From positions 1 to 6,684 of the forward strand of contig WRGP01000136.1 in NCBI GenBank assembly GCA_009787135.1: a stretch of 6,684 nucleotides of DNA. The letters are read 5' to 3'. The stretch comes from Bacillota bacterium (lineage in GTDB: Bacteria; Bacillota; Clostridia; Christensenellales; Aristaeellaceae). Position numbers and translations under genes: made by a program. The notes below the pieces were generated by a model, which saw nothing but the letters and a program-made list of their open reading frames with translations, was not told where the DNA came from and made no database searches. Positions 6,226 to 6,684 of the stretch are shown piece by piece. Within the stretch, counting starts at the first letter, position 1. Each line of letters opens with the position of its first letter.

Positions 6226-6684
6226 ATGATGAAAAGGATAAGCCCGGCCCTGCTGCTGGCGGCGCTGCTATGCGTGTTTGCGGCAGCCGCCGCGGCGACG
6301 GAGAGCGGCGCCATAACGCTGGATGGCATCCTGTACACCTTGCGGGATGCGGATGCGTACTACGTCACCGCCTTTGTGGAGGGGGCGGATACGGTCGTTT
6401 ACCGCGCGAACGTGAACGGCCGGCCGGTGGTGTATGATCCAGGGCACATCAACTATGCATTGCCCTGCACCGCGAAAAAGCTGATCATTTCCGAGGGCGT
6501 GACGGCGCTTAACGACAGACAATTTGAGGGTTGGAAAGACCTTGCGGACGTTACGCTGCCCACTACGCTTACAACCATCGGCGCACGGGTTTTCTATGGC
6601 GCGGGTGCGCTTGAGGAGATTGTGATCCCCGAGGGTGTGGAAACCATCGACATGTATGCGCTAAGCGGGTGCCCTAAGCTCACA
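6226..6684 (+). CDS. BspA-like leucine-rich-repeat exported protein (5' part)
   Basis: The frame is open to the right edge (153 codons seen). A signal peptide (MMKRISPALLLAALL, then an alanine-rich AAAAAA region) is followed by about 75 residues without a recognised domain (GAITLDGILYTLRDADAYYV and on). Then come LRR_5-type (PF13306) repeats of about 23 residues: LADVTLPTTLTTIGARVF and LEEIVIPEGVETI, then LSGCPKL at the edge. Such proteins are usually cell-surface or secreted and bind host or matrix partners. The start at ATG 6226 is chosen among in-frame ATGs (6220, 6226, 6229) because GGGGAGG (6211-6217) is 8 nt upstream; 6220 would be only 2 nt away. It follows the binding-protein gene by 16 nt, likely in one operon. 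The anchor and full length are outside the window. Confidence 0.85.
   Translation, partial: MMKRISPALLLAALLCVFAAAAAATESGAITLDGILYTLRDADAYYVTAFVEGADTVVYRANVNGRPVVYDPGHINYALPCTAKKLIISEGVTALNDRQFEGWKDLADVTLPTTLTTIGARVFYGAGALEEIVIPEGVETIDMYALSGCPKLT

Noticed and set aside
5175..6338. 387-codon open frame on the minus strand
   Set aside because: It covers the PstS-like gene in antisense; the plus strand has the signal peptide, ligand motifs and ribosome binding site. The minus product shows no family pattern.

Overview
The window looks like a chromosomal segment of a moderately GC-rich Bacillota, probably a gut-type Clostridia (for example Oscillospirales or Christensenellales). The reasons are strong AGGAGG-type ribosome binding sites, sigma-A-like promoters, TIGR01977-type cysteine desulfurase and DUF3343 genes, a PucR/CdaR-type regulator and a BspA-like leucine-rich-repeat exported protein. 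The taxon is inferred from gene content; no rRNA or tRNA is present.

Layout from left to right: (1) the 3' end of an unrecognised gene (2-115, +). (2) A PucR/CdaR-family regulator (225-1259, +) with a clear promoter (TTGACA-N17-CATAAT) and a terminator-like hairpin behind it. (3) An exported S41/C-terminal-processing protease with a PDZ domain (1483-2703, +), with its own promoter, followed by two terminator hairpins; one is a perfect 28-bp palindrome followed by seven T. (4) A cysteine desulfurase-like PLP enzyme (2892-4013, -), divergent from (5) a small DUF3343 / putative Se/S-carrier protein (4083-4352, +). (6) A nitroreductase-like gene (4496-5036, -) that is internally deleted and frame-shifted. 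(7) Divergent from it, a two-gene exported-protein operon: a PstS-like solute-binding protein (5148-6209, +) and the start of a leucine-rich-repeat surface protein (6226 to beyond the end, +).

The functional units appear to be separate: an envelope-protease locus with a neighbouring regulator, a possible sulfur/selenium trafficking pair (desulfurase plus DUF3343), and an orphan binding protein/LRR operon with no permease in view. No mobile element, CRISPR array or large novel system was seen. The points most worth a second look are the decayed nitroreductase, the desulfurase-DUF3343 pair, the binding protein/LRR pair with its repeated 5' leader, and the structured RNA potential after the DUF3343 gene. 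Long open frames antisense to the genes at 558-1340, 1195-2370 and 5175-6338 are codon-bias shadows.
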